Shown: positions 62,005 through 64,000 of the stretch, one piece after another
Layout: each line of letters starts with the position of its first letter
Position numbering within the stretch: position 1 is the first letter of the stretch
NCBI RefSeq assembly: GCF_046054155.1
Contig: NZ_JBEQCT010000005.1
Location: forward strand, 124,001-188,000
Length of the DNA stretch: 64,000 nt
Source of the DNA: Celerinatantimonas yamalensis
Lineage (GTDB): Bacteria; Pseudomonadota; Gammaproteobacteria; Enterobacterales; Celerinatantimonadaceae
Direction of reading: 5' to 3'
Program-made: the position numbers and the translations under genes
The notes under the pieces: model-generated
The model's input: the letters and a program-made list of their open reading frames with translations, nothing else
The model's database searches: none
Told to the model about the DNA's origin: nothing

Positions 62005-62850
62005 ATGCGCTGCAGGTCATTACTCATTGCATTGGTCGTTGTGCTCTGCAGTGCCTGCAGTAGTGGCCCTCATCCAGTACCAGTGGTCTCGGCTGGAGCC
62101 TATAACCAGTATAATCAAGGTGTATTGGATCGAACTTGGTATCGGGTAAAGCACGGTGACACGCTTTATTCGATCGCTTGGCGTGCTGGTCATAAAATTA
62201 AAACACTGGCCCGCCTAAATCATCTCAAATCCCCATATATTATCTATCCAGGGCAGCGACTGCGCTTAAAATGGTCTACGACCACCTCAACAATGAATAA
62301 GTCTAAAGCAATCAATCATGTAAAACGATTACATTTGTTAGTAAAACAACCCTCTTCGCATAATAATCATGATCAAGTTCAAAAAAAACACAAATCAGCA
62401 GTTGTAACTCATGAAACAAAACAGTATGTTGAGAGTGTCCCAAGCAAAATTAAGCTGGATGTCAATAGTGATGAAGCCGTTAAACGTTGGGTTTGGCCCG
62501 CGACAGGACGCATCCTAAGTGGATTTTCCAGCCAAGTAACAGGCAACAAAGGCATTGATATTGCCGGTCGTCGTAATCAAGCAATCTATGCAGCAGCAGC
62601 TGGTCGGGTTGTTTATGCGGGTAATGCGCTCCGCGGTTACGGTAACTTAATAATTATTAAGCATAATGACGATTATTTAAGTGCATATGCACACAATAGT
62701 CGTATTTTGGTGAAAGAACATCAAACGGTTAAAGCAGGACAGCACATTGCCGATATGGGTGAAACGGGGACAACAAGTGTCCGGTTACACTTTGAAATTC
62801 GGTACAAAGGTAAATCGGTTGATCCATTAAAGTATCTGCCGAAACATTAA
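62005..62850 (+). CDS. nlpD: Murein hydrolase activator NlpD
   Basis: Outer-membrane lipoprotein that activates the amidase AmiC at division. A signal peptide ends near CSAC at residue 20, an unusual lipobox with Cys where Leu is normal. A LysM domain (WYRVKHGDTLYSIAWRAG) lies near residues 43-90, and the LytM/M23 domain near 165-280 reads NKGIDIAGR, with Asn in place of the metal-binding His, as expected for a non-catalytic activator. Length is 281 residues from ATG 62005; two upstream TTG codons are alternatives. rpoS follows, as in E. coli, where a main rpoS promoter lies inside nlpD. Confidence 0.92.
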   Translation: MRCRSLLIALVVVLCSACSSGPHPVPVVSAGAYNQYNQGVLDRTWYRVKHGDTLYSIAWRAGHKIKTLARLNHLKSPYIIYPGQRLRLKWSTTTSTMNKSKAINHVKRLHLLVKQPSSHNNHDQVQKKHKSAVVTHETKQYVESVPSKIKLDVNSDEAVKRWVWPATGRILSGFSSQVTGNKGIDIAGRRNQAIYAAAAGRVVYAGNALRGYGNLIIIKHNDDYLSAYAHNSRILVKEHQTVKAGQHIADMGETGTTSVRLHFEIRYKGKSVDPLKYLPKH

Positions 62851-62902
62851 ACTTGGTTGCCTTCGTGATCGCAGACAATCAGGCTATTAGGGAGATTACC
62901 TC

Positions 62903-63880
62903 ATGAGCCAAGCTAGAAGTACTGTTGATGTTAAAGTCGCTCGTTTAAGTGAGTATAAACATGCCACAAAAGGAGCTGTGGTAAAAGACGATCATTTTGC
63001 CGATTTTGATGCCCATGAAGAAGTGATGGTGATGGAACAAGCGAAAAGCTTAGATGCCACTCAGATCTATTTGGGCGAAATAGGTTATTCCCCACTATTG
63101 ACTGCTGAAGAAGAAGTGTTGTTTTCACGGCGTGCACTGCGCGGTGATGAAGCTTCTCGACAACGTATGATCGAAAGTAACTTACGTTTAGTCGTAAAAA
63201 TTGCTCGACGTTACAATAATCGAGGGTTGGCCTTATTGGATTTAATCGAAGAAGGTAACTTAGGCTTAATCCGCGCTGTCGAAAAATTCGATCCCGAACG
63301 GGGATTCCGTTTTTCAACCTATGCAACGTGGTGGATCCGTCAGACGATTGAACGGGCCATCATGAATCAGACTCGTACCATTCGCTTACCTATTCATATT
63401 GTTAAAGAACTAAATGTTTATTTGCGCACAGCTCGGGAATTAGCCCAAGAGCTTGACCATGAGCCAACTGCTGATGAAATCGCAGAACGACTGGATAAAT
63501 CAGTTGATGATGTTACAAAAATGCTGCGGCTAAACGAGCGAATTGGGTCGATTGATACACCTATTAGCGGTGAAAATGATAAGGTATTGCTTGATATTGT
63601 TGCTGATGAAAATGCCGGTGGGCCTGAAGATACGACCCAAGATGATGATATGAAATCGAGTATTGTTCGTTGGCTTGAAGAATTAAATAGCAAACAACGG
63701 GAAGTTTTAGCTCGTCGTTTTGGTCTACTTGGCTATGAACCTTCTACCTTAGAAGATGTCGGGTTGGAAATTGGGTTAACTCGTGAACGGGTGCGGCAAA
63801 TTCAAGTTGAAGCGCTGCGGCGGTTGCGTGATGTGCTCAGTTCTCAGGGGTTATCCTTGGAATCTATTTTTAAAGTATAA
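62903..63880 (+). CDS. rpoS: Stationary-phase sigma factor RpoS (sigma-38)
   Basis: Sigma factor for general stress and stationary phase. Region 1.2 ([21 protein letters not shown], near 50-70), region 2 ([27 protein letters not shown], near 94-120, and [14 protein letters not shown]), and region 4 ([20 protein letters not shown], near 281-300) are intact. Length is 325 residues. GGGAGATT precedes the ATG. Terminator follows. Confidence 0.98.
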   Translation: MSQARSTVDVKVARLSEYKHATKGAVVKDDHFADFDAHEEVMVMEQAKSLDATQIYLGEIGYSPLLTAEEEVLFSRRALRGDEASRQRMIESNLRLVVKIARRYNNRGLALLDLIEEGNLGLIRAVEKFDPERGFRFSTYATWWIRQTIERAIMNQTRTIRLPIHIVKELNVYLRTARELAQELDHEPTADEIAERLDKSVDDVTKMLRLNERIGSIDTPISGENDKVLLDIVADENAGGPEDTTQDDDMKSSIVRWLEELNSKQREVLARRFGLLGYEPSTLEDVGLEIGLTRERVRQIQVEALRRLRDVLSSQGLSLESIFKV

Positions 63881-63907
63881 ATTCTCTATTTTAAACTTAT
63901 TGCTATG

Positions 63908-63937
63908 AAAAACAGCGCCTTCAGGCGCTGTTTGTGT
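63908..63937 (+). terminator. Rho-independent terminator of rpoS
   Basis: AAACAGCGCC (63910-63919), TTCA loop, GGCGCTGTTT (63924-63933): a perfect 10-bp stem about 30 bases after the stop. Confidence 0.85.
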
Positions 63938-64000
63938 ATAACGAGCTTTTTATCCAAATAGAGTATCAGAATTATTATTTATGCATTTTCAGCTAGTCGT

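Overview
The window is 64 kb of chromosome from a gammaproteobacterium. Gene content and order fit a marine or aquatic lineage near Vibrionales, Aeromonadales or Celerinatantimonadaceae. The grounds are the block order sdhE-ygfX-rpoE-rseABC-lepA-lepB-rnc-era-recO-pdxJ-acpS, barA opposite rlmD-relA, mazG to pyrG-eno-ftsB-ispDF-truD-surE-pcm-yqaA-nlpD-rpoS, a FlgT-type flagellar ring protein, and a two-PilZ protein between serB and radA. The genus cannot be fixed from sequence reading alone. No rRNA, tRNA, CRISPR array, prophage or intact insertion sequence was seen.

Region 1 (1-9 kb) holds the 3' nine-tenths or so of a giant cyclic beta-1,2-glucan synthase gene, followed by 0.9 kb of non-coding DNA that looks like decayed coding sequence. 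Region 2 (9-20.4 kb) is prfC, a TatD-family nuclease, then nucleoside salvage: nupC and deoA-deoB-deoD. The expected deoC is absent. The slot between nupC and deoA holds a transposase-like zinc-ribbon protein, a transaldolase gene with an unusual 5' leader, and a clearly decayed adenosine deaminase gene. CytR-like operator sequences lie upstream of both nupC and deoA.

Region 3 (20.3-32.5 kb) is ytjB, serB, a large two-PilZ protein, radA, a small PilZ protein, an acyltransferase, an unrecognised disordered protein, and an isolated flgH-flgT pair encoding flagellar ring parts. A DUF1289 gene, ygfZ, sdhE and ygfX follow. Region 4 (32.5-42.1 kb) is the sigma-E operon with a near-consensus sigma-E promoter, running into the lepA-lepB-rnc-era-recO-pdxJ-acpS translation, RNA and cofactor cluster. 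Region 5 (42.1-54 kb) has the BarA hybrid kinase, rlmD, relA, a PsiE-like membrane protein, a Tat-exported GH28 pectinase-type enzyme, mazG and acs. Region 6 (54-64 kb) is pyrG-eno, then a tightly packed ftsB-ispD-ispF-truD-surE-pcm-yqaA run ending in nlpD-rpoS.

Most of the window is conserved housekeeping. The parts most worth a second look are the tal leader with two mutually exclusive stems, the nested inverted repeats just upstream of it, the add/deoC erosion in the salvage cluster, the transposase-like protein, the isolated FlgH/FlgT pair beside a disordered protein, and the decayed DNA after the glucan synthase gene.
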